Shown in pieces: positions 1 to 7,268 of a stretch of DNA of 18,252 nucleotides. The position numbers and the translations under genes were made by a program. Every line of letters begins with the position of its first letter. Within the stretch, counting starts at the first letter, position 1. Location of the stretch: contig JBBEDC010000042.1 of NCBI GenBank assembly GCA_040881505.1, positions 1 to 18,252 on the forward strand. The letters run 5' to 3'. The notes below the pieces were generated by a model. That model ran no database searches. It saw only the letters and a program-made list of their open reading frames with translations, and was not told the DNA's origin. The stretch is from JBBEDC01 sp040881505 (GTDB lineage Bacteria; Patescibacteriota; Andersenbacteria; UBA10190).

Positions 1-188
1 GCTTTTGTTCTGCGGCTAATTCGTCCGCCTTTTGCTCCGGCAATACGAGCTAGGTCGCGATTAGCGAAAAATCCGCCAGTCCGGCCTTTTTTACCGCCGG
101 CTGCACCAATTTTTGCATAGAAATCAGCACCGTATTTACTCTTGTTTGTTGCTGCTGCGGCTTTCCCGCCTTTTTTAGTTCCTGACAT
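1..188 (-). CDS. KGG-type small basic stress-like protein (3' end cut by window edge)
   Basis: Reading the minus strand from the ATG at 188-186 gives 62 codons without a stop before the window ends. The protein begins MSGTKKGGKAAAATNKSKYG, continues with DFYAKIGAAGGKKGRTGGFF and carries an AGAKGGRISRR tail. This Gly/Lys/Ala-rich pattern (IGAxGGxxGxTGGF...AGAKGGxxSRR) is one I associate with conserved KGG/GsiB-like mini-proteins of Saccharibacteria and other CPR. Their function is unproven and usually labelled stress-related; the basic, glycine-rich composition suggests a disordered protein, perhaps nucleic-acid binding (inference). A strong Shine-Dalgarno (AAGGGAGG) ends 9 nt before the ATG, which fixes the start. 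A promoter lies at 284-312 and a hairpin with a T-tract sits inside the leader at 233-262. Family members are usually only a little longer than 62 residues, so little should be missing. Confidence 0.82.
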   Translation of the reverse strand, partial: MSGTKKGGKAAAATNKSKYGADFYAKIGAAGGKKGRTGGFFANRDLARIAGAKGGRISRRTK

Positions 189-232
189 TTAGTTATGCCT
201 CCCTTAAGTTGACTTCGCCCCACCAGTTTCAG

Positions 233-262
233 AAAAATAAAAAAGGTCCGCTAGGACCCTCT
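233..262 (-). terminator. Hairpin plus T-tract in the leader of the KGG gene: terminator or attenuator
   Basis: On the minus strand a GGTCC-TAGC-GGACC hairpin (arms at 254-258 and 245-249) is followed by TTTTTTATTTTT at 233-244. Flanking A/G bases can extend the stem against the Ts. It lies downstream of the promoter at 284-312 and upstream of the Shine-Dalgarno of the KGG gene, so transcription must pass it to reach that gene. It could therefore be an attenuator; it could also simply end transcripts arriving from further upstream. No anti-terminator partner is obvious. Confidence 0.6.
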
Positions 263-283
263 TTCTTCTTCCGAATTGTACTT

Positions 284-312
284 ATAGTATCACTATATTC
301 CGCTCATGTCAA
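284..312 (-). promoter_or_regulatory. Sigma70-like promoter for the KGG gene
   Basis: The minus strand shows -35 TTGACA (307-312, perfect consensus), a 17-nt spacer and -10 TACTAT (284-289). The expected transcription start is near 276-278, about 90 nt upstream of the KGG ATG and just before the hairpin at 245-258. It is one of the best promoter matches in the window. Confidence 0.75.
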
Positions 313-327
313 CAAACAGGATGAAGA

Positions 328-555
328 TTAACGCATTAATCGGACTATGTCTGAATGTTGTTCGCCGTCAGCTAAAGATCTCAAGTATTCTTTCAGGCAA
401 ATTTCGCCGGCAGTTTCGCCGTCTCCTGCTACCACCGCCCTTGCCAGCTCAAGTTCTTTTCCTTTACCTAAGCGACTTGTTTCAACTTCAGCATCTGCCA
501 CGGTTTCTGCCCCGGGAGCTGCTCCTATATTTAATCTGTCGCCTCGACTACTCAC
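328..555 (-). CDS. Doubtful small hypothetical protein (75 aa)
   Basis: The minus-strand frame starts with GTG and stops at 328-330. It encodes an acidic, Ala/Glu-rich soluble peptide ending in a helix-like segment (KEYLRSLADGEQHSDIVRLM). I do not recognise a family and see no transmembrane segment. Against it: the start is GTG, no Shine-Dalgarno precedes it, and no strong promoter is placed for it. For it: the composition is more protein-like than the Ser/Pro-rich frames on the opposite strand, and the KGG promoter begins only after its stop codon. It may be a real small gene or a chance open frame. Confidence 0.35.
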   Translation of the reverse strand: MSSRGDRLNIGAAPGAETVADAEVETSRLGKGKELELARAVVAGDGETAGEICLKEYLRSLADGEQHSDIVRLMR

Positions 556-611
556 AAGTCTGTTAGGGTAACATGCTCATCTGAGTCAAGTCAATTGAAA
601 TGACTTGGGCT

Positions 612-830
612 TCAGATACTTAAAAGACCTAGCACCTCATAGACTACGTACGCCGGCCACACCAATGCCTTAAGTAAAGCAAGCATGAAGCCTCCAAATC
701 CAACGGACTGCTGGACAAAATAGACGGCCGCGCCGATTACAGATATACAATAAGCAAATCCGAACATTCCGTCGCCGCCCTGTTTTACGACTTTCACTGA
801 TTTGTTATCTTTTTTACTATTTTTTACCAT
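612..830 (-). CDS. Small conserved-type membrane protein (72 aa)
   Basis: The protein starts MVKNSKKDNKSVKVVKQGGD, a Lys-rich cytoplasmic head of about 20 residues. The rest is hydrophobic and probably forms two membrane-embedded segments: GMFGFAYCISVIGAAVYFV, then FMLALLKALVWPAYVVYEVL. The pattern (GxxYxxxxIGAxVYFxQ, then LKALVWPAxxVYxxL) resembles small membrane proteins I have seen in Saccharibacteria and Actinobacteria; no function is known to me. I chose the ATG at 830 over a longer frame from 875 because AAAGGAGGG lies immediately upstream and because the -10 box at 855-860 places the transcript start inside the longer version. Start spacing is short (4 nt after GGAGG). It is transcribed divergently from the DUF1801 gene. 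Confidence 0.78.
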   Translation of the reverse strand: MVKNSKKDNKSVKVVKQGGDGMFGFAYCISVIGAAVYFVQQSVGFGGFMLALLKALVWPAYVVYEVLGLLSI

Positions 831-854
831 GTTCCCTCCTTTTTTTATAGATAA

Positions 855-883
855 ATAATACCTCTGCGCATTCAAACCGTCTA
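855..883 (-). promoter_or_regulatory. Promoter for the 72-aa membrane protein
   Basis: The minus strand shows -35 TAGACG (878-883, 4/6), a 17-nt spacer and -10 TATTAT (855-860). The predicted start near 848 gives a leader of about 18 nt that contains the Shine-Dalgarno. Confidence 0.55.
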
Positions 884-912
884 CTTTTCTCAGTGAATTT
901 ACGATAAAAGAG

Positions 913-918
913 TATAAT
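913..918 (+). promoter_or_regulatory. -10 element of a leaderless promoter before the DUF1801 gene
   Basis: A perfect TATAAT ends 9 nt before the ATG at 928, so the transcript should begin at or within 1-3 nt of the start codon. No Shine-Dalgarno is present. The -35 region is poor (no hexamer near TTGACA at 17 nt). Confidence 0.6.
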
Positions 919-927
919 TAATAGAGA

Positions 928-1290
928 ATGAAAAACTATAAAGACGTCGACGAATATTTAGCCGACTTTGACGGCGATACACTGAAGAAACTAGTAGCAA
1001 TAAGAAGAACTATTAAAGAAATAGTTCCGCGAGATACTACAGAGAAAATTAGCTACGGTATACCGACCTACTATTACAATGGTAACCTTGTGCACTTTTC
1101 CGGTTATAAAACCCATATAGGTTTTTATCCCGGGTCCGCGCCGATTGAAGAATTTAAAGACAAATTATCAGATTTCGAAACTTCGAAAGGCACAATAAGG
1201 TTCTCTCTTAAAAAACCTATCCCCTTTGATTTGATTCGTGAAATAACGAAAACCTGCGTTGAACGCAACCAAGCAAAAAAGAAAGATTAA
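928..1290 (+). CDS. DUF1801 (YdhG-like) protein
   Basis: A 120-residue soluble protein that matches the DUF1801/YdhG fold family in length and layout. It has an N-terminal helix with DVDEYLADFDGDTLKKLVAI, then the family's characteristic EKISYGIPTYYYNG segment (about residues 39-52), then LVHFSGYKTHIGFYPGS (about 54-70), and a C-terminal segment with GTIRFSLKKPIPFDLIREI (about 88-106). DUF1801 proteins are small, often annotated as possible iron chaperones, and their biochemical role is not settled. The gene is apparently leaderless. It ends 15 nt from the convergent membrane protein at 1306, with no obvious terminator in between. Confidence 0.88.
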   Translation: MKNYKDVDEYLADFDGDTLKKLVAIRRTIKEIVPRDTTEKISYGIPTYYYNGNLVHFSGYKTHIGFYPGSAPIEEFKDKLSDFETSKGTIRFSLKKPIPFDLIREITKTCVERNQAKKKD

Positions 1291-1305
1291 ATATTTAAGT
1301 CAAGA

Positions 1306-1926
1306 TTACTTTGTGAACATGTACTGTTTGCTTTTCTTGCAGAAGACAAATGTCACGGCAAACGCAAATAACAATAAAACAGTTGCTGTCAGATTGTATC
1401 CCACGTACCTGCTAAGCTGCTCAGAATATTGCAAAAAGTACAGAAGCCCCGCTAATAATGTGAATGTGAATGTAATTGTATGTTTTATCGCGTTGCTTTT
1501 TATCTCTTTATGCAACATTGAAAAGTGTGATGAAGAGTAAAGTACCAGTCCTCCTAAAGCCACTATAACGCTGGATATTCGCAGGAAATTATCGTGTGTT
1601 ACCGAACCAAGCACTAGAGGCGTCGCTATTATTAGCAAGTAGAGGCCTAGGAACTCGAATATATTATTGGCGTAAATTAAATATTTTTTTACTCTTTTTA
1701 TATTGTTTAAAGTAATTTCCTCGCTGGCATTGCTATAAATAGATGCGGAAAATATATAGCTGAAAGTAGAGATAATCAAAAATAGCAGCGGTACGCGGAT
1801 AGTATCGTCAAAAGAATTGTATTGAGCAATTAAAATACCGGTAAAGAATAAAGATATGGCCGCCATAAGCGAAGCAAATGTCACCCCCACGGAAACTTCC
1901 CAGTTGAAGCTAGTTTTCTCATTCAT
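1306..1926 (-). CDS. Hypothetical six-helix integral membrane protein
   Basis: A 206-residue protein with about six hydrophobic segments: roughly residues 12-35, 45-65, 83-108, 114-132, 148-166 and 178-195. It has a short N-terminal tail (MNEKTSFNWEV) and a basic C-terminal tail (CKKSKQYMFTK), which suggests both ends are cytoplasmic. I do not recognise a family; no catalytic or transport signature motif is visible. The start ATG lies 8 nt after a TATACT -10 element, with no Shine-Dalgarno, so the mRNA is probably leaderless. It is divergent from the acetyltransferase gene at 2046. Confidence 0.8.
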   Translation of the reverse strand: MNEKTSFNWEVSVGVTFASLMAAISLFFTGILIAQYNSFDDTIRVPLLFLIISTFSYIFSASIYSNASEEITLNNIKRVKKYLIYANNIFEFLGLYLLIIATPLVLGSVTHDNFLRISSVIVALGGLVLYSSSHFSMLHKEIKSNAIKHTITFTFTLLAGLLYFLQYSEQLSRYVGYNLTATVLLLFAFAVTFVFCKKSKQYMFTK

Positions 1927-1934
1927 TTGGCTTT

Positions 1935-1964
1935 AGTATACAACTTTTTAAAATCCTACTTCAA
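1935..1964 (-). promoter_or_regulatory. Leaderless-type promoter for the six-helix membrane protein
   Basis: The minus strand has TTGAAG (1959-1964), an 18-nt spacer and TATACT (1935-1940). The -10 ends 8 nt before the ATG at 1926, so the transcript should start within about 1-2 nt of the codon. Confidence 0.6.
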
Positions 1965-2008
1965 AAGTCTGTACTGTTGAGCCAAAAGGATGAAGTATGA
2001 TAATTCTT

Positions 2009-2037
2009 TGGACAAAATACGGATTTTATGATATAAA
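2009..2037 (+). promoter_or_regulatory. Leaderless-type promoter for the GNAT gene
   Basis: The plus strand has TGGACA (2009-2014, 5/6 of consensus), a 17-nt spacer and TATAAA (2032-2037). The -10 ends 8 nt before the ATG at 2046. There is no Shine-Dalgarno. Confidence 0.62.
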
Positions 2038-2045
2038 TTATAATA

Positions 2046-2906
2046 ATGAGATTGCTGGAAACATTACCCCGCCTTCCGGAAGGTGAAGGAAATTTATGGA
2101 CTCACAATACCGGCGGCGAGCACGCAACAAAATTCAGTGGCGATGAAGCCCGTTATAACGTTTTAAGAGAAGCTAATTTGAGCCCACCGCCTGCCCCTCT
2201 GGGTAGAGAGGAATTTTTCGAAATGCTTATAAGCGATAGTCACGAGGTAGTGGTAGTTGATCGCCAGAATTTGCCTGAAGGGAATTCTGGAGCTACAGGC
2301 TTAGTGGCAGCTGGAGTCGGGGTCCGTACCAGACAAGGAAAATTTGATAAAACCATGAGAGTAACTGAGCTTTTGGTTCACCCTGATCTACGACAAAAAG
2401 GACTAGCAAGCTTTATATTGGGTAAGCTAATCAGATCTGAGCATTATGGCAGCGGGGAATTAACTGAATTAGTGTTTGAGGCAAGCTTTTTTGAAACAGA
2501 TGAGTGGTTGGAAGAAAAACTTGAAGAAACAGGCTTTAGGCATATAAAGCATGATTATTCCCCCGCATTATGGCTACCAGGCAATACGAGCCATTTCGGA
2601 AATGATGTAAACCTGGACGACCTGGGAGAAATAGATAAAATCTTAGCACATATGCCAGAGGGGTGGCATGGATATTTCAATTTTTATCCGGAAACCGACC
2701 CGCAAACACAAGTTTTCAGAAACGGTCAGATTATTGGACTAGTTCAAGCAGACGAAGATTCGTTTAGACAAGATGAAGCAGAAATGTTCGTAAGAGACGT
2801 TAGATTAACTGACGCAGGCGGAGCGAAACTTGATGAGCTAAAAGGGGTTACTGAGCGAGAAGCTATAACAGCCCTACTAAATAACTACGAATTAATTCCT
2901 AATTAA
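2046..2906 (+). CDS. GNAT-family N-acetyltransferase-like protein
   Basis: A 286-residue soluble protein. The middle (about residues 66-165) carries the acetyl-CoA binding core of the GNAT fold: strand VVVVDR (68-73), strand GLVAAGVGV, then VTELLVHPDLRQKGLASFIL (106-125). RQKGLA at 116-121 fits the R/Q-x-x-G-x-G/A pyrophosphate loop. The helix and strand after it (ELTELVFEASFF) continue motif A/B, and EETGF near residue 160 matches the usual late GNAT 'GF' element. The N-terminal 60 residues are Pro-rich and unassigned. Residues from about 185 to 286 form an acidic C-terminal extension I do not recognise, making the protein longer than a minimal GNAT of 150-180 residues. Its substrate cannot be told from the sequence. 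It is apparently leaderless. Confidence 0.75.
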   Translation: MRLLETLPRLPEGEGNLWTHNTGGEHATKFSGDEARYNVLREANLSPPPAPLGREEFFEMLISDSHEVVVVDRQNLPEGNSGATGLVAAGVGVRTRQGKFDKTMRVTELLVHPDLRQKGLASFILGKLIRSEHYGSGELTELVFEASFFETDEWLEEKLEETGFRHIKHDYSPALWLPGNTSHFGNDVNLDDLGEIDKILAHMPEGWHGYFNFYPETDPQTQVFRNGQIIGLVQADEDSFRQDEAEMFVRDVRLTDAGGAKLDELKGVTEREAITALLNNYELIPN

Positions 2907-2954
2907 AAATACCCGCAAAGACATCGAATCCGGCAATCTATGAATTGCTCATGC

Positions 2955-2983
2955 TTGCAAACTATGAACTTTATGGACATAAT
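2955..2983 (+). promoter_or_regulatory. Promoter for the 231-aa protein
   Basis: The plus strand has TTGCAA (2955-2960), a 17-nt spacer and CATAAT (2978-2983, 5/6). The expected start near 2990 gives a leader of about 23 nt that includes the Shine-Dalgarno AAGGAG. Confidence 0.6.
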
Positions 2984-3013
2984 CCATATTTATATAAAAT
3001 CTAAGGAGTATTT

Positions 3014-3709
3014 ATGGCAGGTTCGGCATTACCACCCCCGCCTCAGGGAGAACTATCACTAGAGCATATATTAGGCATAATGCAATATACCCAAAGGGTT
3101 TTTGACGTAGGCCAGGAAAAGTTTGGTATTTTGCGCGAAATTGAAGCCTTGGATCTAGAAGATCCAAGAACCGCGACAATCTCGGCTCCCCTGGGCCAAC
3201 TCAGTACGTCCAACTTGGCACGACTAAGTGTGGGTGAACCTCTTATAAGCTATGGCCCGGATTATGGTATTGAGGGTGAAGATCCCGAAGCTGTCAGGTC
3301 ATTCTTGGCCGAGAAGAGGAATATGGCCCGAGAAGGTAGGGTCTTTACAGCTGGAGAGTTAGCCGGCCTTGGCTTTTTAGAGTACTTAGGCATTCAAACT
3401 GAAGCTATAGAAGACGCAGCAGGCAGCGGGCCTATAACAGTAAGCAGGTTGCCAAAATCCATTCAACGCTCTATTACCATTGTCGGTCCGGAAGGATTCC
3501 TACGTGGCTTCACTTCCACAACCGCTAAATCCGCCGTCACGGGTACTGTTCAAGAAGTACAGGCGGAAATGGGAGTGCTGATACTTACCCCCACTGCTGA
3601 AGGCGAACTAGAACCAGATCACTCTTATCGTATAGAAGCACTAAGAACTAATAAAGCAAACAGAGGTCAGCCTCAAGTCAGTATAGAAGCAGCTCCAGCC
3701 CAAGCTTAG
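3014..3709 (+). CDS. Hypothetical soluble protein (231 aa)
   Basis: The start is fixed by AAGGAG about 6 nt before the ATG. The protein opens with a Pro-rich stretch (MAGSALPPPPQGE), then a helical segment LSLEHILGIMQYTQRVFDVG (about residues 15-34) and mixed alpha/beta sequence. It ends in an Ala/Pro-rich tail (SIEAAPAQA). There is no signal peptide, membrane segment or cysteine. I recognise no domain. It is the last plus-strand gene before the convergent rRNA unit, whose terminator lies just 3' of it. The hairpin there lacks a T-tract in this gene's direction. Confidence 0.78.
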   Translation: MAGSALPPPPQGELSLEHILGIMQYTQRVFDVGQEKFGILREIEALDLEDPRTATISAPLGQLSTSNLARLSVGEPLISYGPDYGIEGEDPEAVRSFLAEKRNMAREGRVFTAGELAGLGFLEYLGIQTEAIEDAAGSGPITVSRLPKSIQRSITIVGPEGFLRGFTSTTAKSAVTGTVQEVQAEMGVLILTPTAEGELEPDHSYRIEALRTNKANRGQPQVSIEAAPAQA

Positions 3710-3723
3710 AAAAAACCTCCTCT

Positions 3724-3755
3724 CAAAAGCAAAGAGCCTCGATTTCTCGAGGCTC
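3724..3755 (-). terminator. Intrinsic terminator of the 23S-5S rRNA unit
   Basis: A perfect 9-bp stem GAGCCTCGA/TCGAGGCTC (3734-3742 with 3747-3755) and a 4-nt loop is followed on the minus strand by TTTGCTTTTG. It lies 14 nt beyond the 5S 3' end. On the plus strand the hairpin is followed by A-rich sequence, so it acts as a terminator mainly for the rRNA direction. Confidence 0.85.
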
Positions 3756-3768
3756 ATACGCAAAAAAA

Positions 3769-3878
3769 CGGCACCGTGCTATCTTCCCAGGATTAAAACC
3801 CAAGTATTGTAACCGCTACGGGGCTTAACTTCTGTGTTCGATATGGGAACAGGTGGATCCCCCGCGCTATGGGCACCG
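3769..3878 (-). rRNA. rrf: 5S ribosomal RNA
   Basis: The minus strand shows the conserved 5S core: CCCATATCGAACACAGAAGT, GTTAAGCCCCG and the downstream TAGCGG region. The ends are set by terminal-stem pairing of 5' CGGUGCC with 3' GGUGCCG, including two G-U pairs, giving 110 nt. The ends are good to a few bases. A small CGCAC-GAA-GTGCG hairpin (3883-3895) precedes its 5' end. It follows the 23S gene and ends before the terminator at 3724-3755. Confidence 0.92.
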
Positions 3879-4024
3879 AGGACGCACTTCGTGCGGATTT
3901 CGGTGTCCAATTTTGGTGCTGACAAATTAATGTGCCTGGTGTTTTTTGATAAACACCAACAACTAGTCAAATATGCAGAACTTCTGTTTCCAGAATGTTC
4001 ACGATTTGAGGCGTGAATATTCTG
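3879..4024 (-). other. 23S-5S internal spacer with processing structures
   Basis: The 146-nt transcribed spacer holds, in transcription order, a 13-14 bp hairpin directly after the 23S 3' end (3990-4025), the downstream arm of the 23S processing stem (3956-3971), a second hairpin (TGGTGTTT with AAACACCA, 3937-3958) and a small hairpin before 5S. No tRNA is present. Confidence 0.7.
3956..3971 (-). repeat. Downstream arm of the pre-23S processing stem
   Basis: On the plus strand CCAACAACTAGTCAAA is the exact inverted partner of 7253-7268. In the pre-rRNA the two arms pair perfectly over 16 bp and enclose the whole 23S, the usual arrangement for an RNase III processing stem. Confidence 0.8.
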
Positions 4025-4025
4025 G
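3990..4025 (-). other. Hairpin at the 23S 3' boundary
   Basis: Arms CAGAATGTTCACG (3991-4003) and CGTGAATATTCTG (4012-4024) pair over 13 bp with one G-U, extended by C3990-G4025, around an 8-nt loop. The stem abuts the mature 23S 3' end and may guide or block trimming. Confidence 0.65.
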
Positions 4026-4307
4026 TCGTAAAAAGTCAATGGGACTATTAGTATGCTTCGGCTCCATACGTTACCGCACTTCCACCTTGCGCCTATCAAA
4101 CTGATGATCTTTCAGTGTCCTCATAGGGAAATCTAATCTTGAGGGGGGCTTCGCGCTTAATATGCTTTCAGCGCTTATCCCGTCCGCACATAGCTACCCG
4201 ACAATGCCGTTGGTACGACAATCGGTACACCAGCGGTGCGTTCAACCCGGTCCTCTCGTACTAGGGTCAACTCCTCTCAAATTTCCTGACGTCCACAGCG
4301 GATATAA

Positions 4308-4380
<73 letters not shown>

Positions 4381-4390
4381 GATGCTTCAC

Positions 4391-4427
<37 letters not shown>

Positions 4428-5159
4428 AGCGCCGTCTATGTGAACTATTGGGCGCTATAAGCCTGTTATCCCTGGCGTAACTTTTATCCGTTTGCGCTGT
4501 CGATCCCACGTTCATTTACATAAATGTAAGGACAGCGGATCACTTACTCCTACTTTCGTACCTGATTGGCTTGTAGGCCTCACAGTCAAGCTGGCTTTTG
4601 CGTATACACTATCACTACGATTTCCATCCGTAGTTAGCCAACCTTTGAACGCCTCCGCTACTCTTTAGGAGGCAACCGCCCCAGTTAAACTACCCACCAG
4701 ACACGGTCCCAAAACCGGATAACGGTTTTGGTAAGAACAAGATCGTAATAAGGGTGGTATTTCACGGATGACTCCACCTCGACTAGCGTCGGGGCTTCAA
4801 AGTCTCCCACCTATCCTACACATATTACGACCCGGTCCAATGTCAAGCTGTAGTAAAGCTGCACAGGGTCTTTTCGTCCTGCTGCGGACAGCCGGCATCT
4901 TTACCGGCAATGCACTTTCACCGAGCTCTTCGTCGAGACAGTACCCAAATCATTACTCCATTCGTGCGGGTCAGAACTTACCTGACAAGGAATTTCGCTA
5001 CCTTAGGACGGTTATAGTTACCGCCGCCGTTCACTGGGGCTTCAGTTCACGCCGTGAAGCGATCCCCTTAACCTTCCAGCACCGGGCAGGAGTCAGCCCC
5101 TATACATCCACTTTCGTGTTAGCAGAGACCTGTGTTTTTGGTAAACAGTTGCTTGGGTG

Positions 5160-5345
5160 CTTTTGCTGCGGCCCCGTCACAGTAACTACCACGTTACGTG
5201 TGCTCAATTGGGCTCAGCTTTCTTTTGTCTAAATTTTTTACTCGATTTTTATACAGTTCCGTTGTAGGACGTACAACGAAATACTGTTATTTTCATAAAG
5301 AAAACTGGCGAGTCACTAGTGTTAGACACTGTGACGGGGCAGACC
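5160..5345 (-). other. 23S expansion in the helix 63 region
   Basis: Between the conserved CGTAACTTCGGGATAAGG and the conserved GCAACTGTTTACCAAAAACA the gene has about 190 nt, where E. coli has about 75. The insert is closed by a long stem, CCCCGTCACAGT with ACTGTGACGGGG, and contains AT-rich sequence plus small hairpins such as GTTGTA/TACAAC (5260-5276). This is the position of helix 63, where eukaryotes carry expansion segment ES27. Confidence 0.75.
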
Positions 5346-6734
5346 TTATCCCGAAGTTACGGTCGCTGTTTTGCCGAGTTCCTTGACGAAGATTCACTCG
5401 TACACCTTGGTCTTCTCGACCTGAGCACCTGTGTCGGTTTGCGGTACGGGCAACTTTGTACATAAGTTAATAAGCTTTTCTAGTCAGCACCCTCGTAAGA
5501 ATCAAGCCCGTAAGGGCTCTTTCATTAACAGGCGTTAACCTGCTTAGACGGATATAACCATGAATCCGCTCCTACTAACATGCCGCGCACTTACTAACAA
5601 TACAAAGCCGGTACGGGAATATTAACCCGTTGTCCATCGCCTACGCTACTTGCCTCGGCTTAGGCCCGACTAACCCTGGGATGATTATCATGGCCCAGGA
5701 AACCTTGCTCTTTCGGTGGGCAGGATTCTCACCTGCCTTATGGTTACTCATTCCAGCATTCTCACTTGATAACGCTCCACCAGACCTTACGATCTGACTT
5801 CAACGCAGATATCAACGCTCCTCTACCACACGTATAAATACGCATTCGCAGCTTCGGTAATATACTTAGCCCCGTTACATTTTCCGCGCAAGATCTCTTG
5901 ATGAGTGAGCTGTTACGCACTCTTTAAATGAATGGCTGCTTCTAAGCCAACATCCTCATTGTTTAAGAAATTCCACCTCGTTTCCCACTTAGCATACATT
6001 TAGGGACCTTAGATGATGGTCTGGGCTGTTTCCCTTTCGAGCGTCGACCTTAGCACCGACGTTCTGACTGCCGTAGTTCCACATACAGTATTCGTAGTTT
6101 GTCAAGGGTGGGTACCGGTAAAGGCCCCAGTCCGAAACAGAGCTCTACCCCTGTATGTTACCGTACGACGCTAGCCCTAAAGCTATTTCGAGGAGAACCA
6201 GCTATCTCCAGGTTCGATTGGCATTTCACCGCTAACCACAGGTCATCCGAGAGTGTTGCAATACTCGACGGTTCGGTCCTCCACGCAGTTTTACCTGCGC
6301 TTCAACCTGCCCATGGTTAGGTCACCTGGTTTCGGGTCTAATTCTGTTGACTTGGTCGCCCTGTTCAGGCTCGCTTTCACTGTGCCTCCGCCAAATAGCT
6401 TAGGCTTGCCAAACAAAATTAACTCGTTGGATCGTTCTACAAAAAGCACGCAGTCACCCCGAAGGGCTCCTACTCCTTGTACGCACATAATTTCAGGTTC
6501 TATTTCACTCCCCTCCCGGGGTTCTTTTAACCTTTCCCTCACGGTACTTGTTCTCTATCGATCGTAAGATATATTTAGCCTTGGAAGGTGGTCCTTCCAG
6601 ATTCGATCAGGATTTCTCGTGTCCCGATTTACTTGACAAATGGCCTATTCGCATAGACCAACTGGTAAATATAAGGCTTGCAAAGCTTAACGTACCGGGC
6701 TTTCACCGTCTTTGGCGTACCTTTCCAGGTCCTT

Positions 6735-6897
6735 CTGCTCGCATTGCAAATTTTTTACCTTATGCAGATCATTGGCAGAATCTGCTTGCCAAGCGGATAG
6801 CTCGTAAAAGCTATTTGCTTGGTTTGTTTGCCAGGTCGCAACACCCTATTAACATTCGCCTGCCAGCTTATCTATCCTAAGACAGAAGTTAAAAAGG
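6735..6897 (-). other. 23S expansion in domain I
   Basis: Between the conserved GAACAGCCCAAACC and GGACCTGGAAAGGTACGCC there are about 165 nt, against about 28 in E. coli. The segment folds into at least two hairpins: CCAAGC..ATAGCT with AGCTAT..GCTTGG (6788-6821) and GCAGAT with ATCTGC (6763-6785). It is most likely kept as an rRNA arm or trimmed as an intervening sequence. Confidence 0.7.
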
Positions 6898-7221
6898 TTT
6901 GGGCTGTTCCACGTTCGCTCGCCACTACTAGCGGAATCGTTGTTTACTTTCTATTCCTCGAGGTACTAAGATGTTTCAGTTCCCCCGGTATCCTCTTCCT
7001 ATCCTATATATTCAGATAAGAGTGACTAGACATTACTCTAGACGGGTTTCCCCATTCGGAGATCTTCGGTTCAAAGCTTGTTTGCCAGCTCCCCGAAGCT
7101 TTTCGCAGGCTACTACGTCCTTCGTCGGTATCTTACGTCAAGGCATTCATTATGTGCGCTTGAGTAACTTTTTACGACACACTTCCACGACAAGCGTGAT
7201 AGTGTGTTGTGTTATGCATTA

Positions 7222-7255
7222 CCTCTTTGGAATAAATTCCTCAGAGGTTTTTTTT
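7222..7255 (+). terminator. Plus-strand hairpin with T8, antisense to the rRNA leader
   Basis: On the plus strand CCTCT..GGAA-TAAA-TTCC..AGAGG (7222-7247) is followed by eight Ts (7248-7255), the form of an intrinsic terminator. No plus-strand gene precedes it; upstream lies the antisense strand of 23S. It may stop antisense transcription, or it may matter only as a structure in the minus-strand pre-rRNA. Confidence 0.5.
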
Positions 7256-7268
7256 GACTAGTTGTTGG
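7253..7268 (-). repeat. Upstream arm of the pre-23S processing stem
   Basis: TTTGACTAGTTGTTGG on the plus strand is the perfect 16-bp inverted copy of 3956-3971. In the minus-strand transcript it lies about 75 nt before the 23S 5' end. Its inner half can instead pair locally with 7276-7284. Confidence 0.8.

Noticed and set aside
306..571. Plus-strand frames at 306-566 and 347-571
   Set aside because: Ser/Pro/Leu-rich translations with no ribosome site or promoter; they mirror the minus-strand frame, which is itself doubtful.
612..875. Longer start at 875 for the small membrane protein
   Set aside because: The -10 element at 855-860 lies inside this extension and the strong Shine-Dalgarno precedes the ATG at 830.
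1259..1540. Plus-strand frame at 1259-1540
   Set aside because: It overlaps the end of the DUF1801 gene and runs antisense to a clear membrane-protein frame, without a ribosome site.
4768..7261. Several plus-strand open frames of 60-154 codons across 4768-7261, and a minus-strand one at 6291-6542
   Set aside because: They lie within the 23S rRNA gene, which explains all of this sequence.
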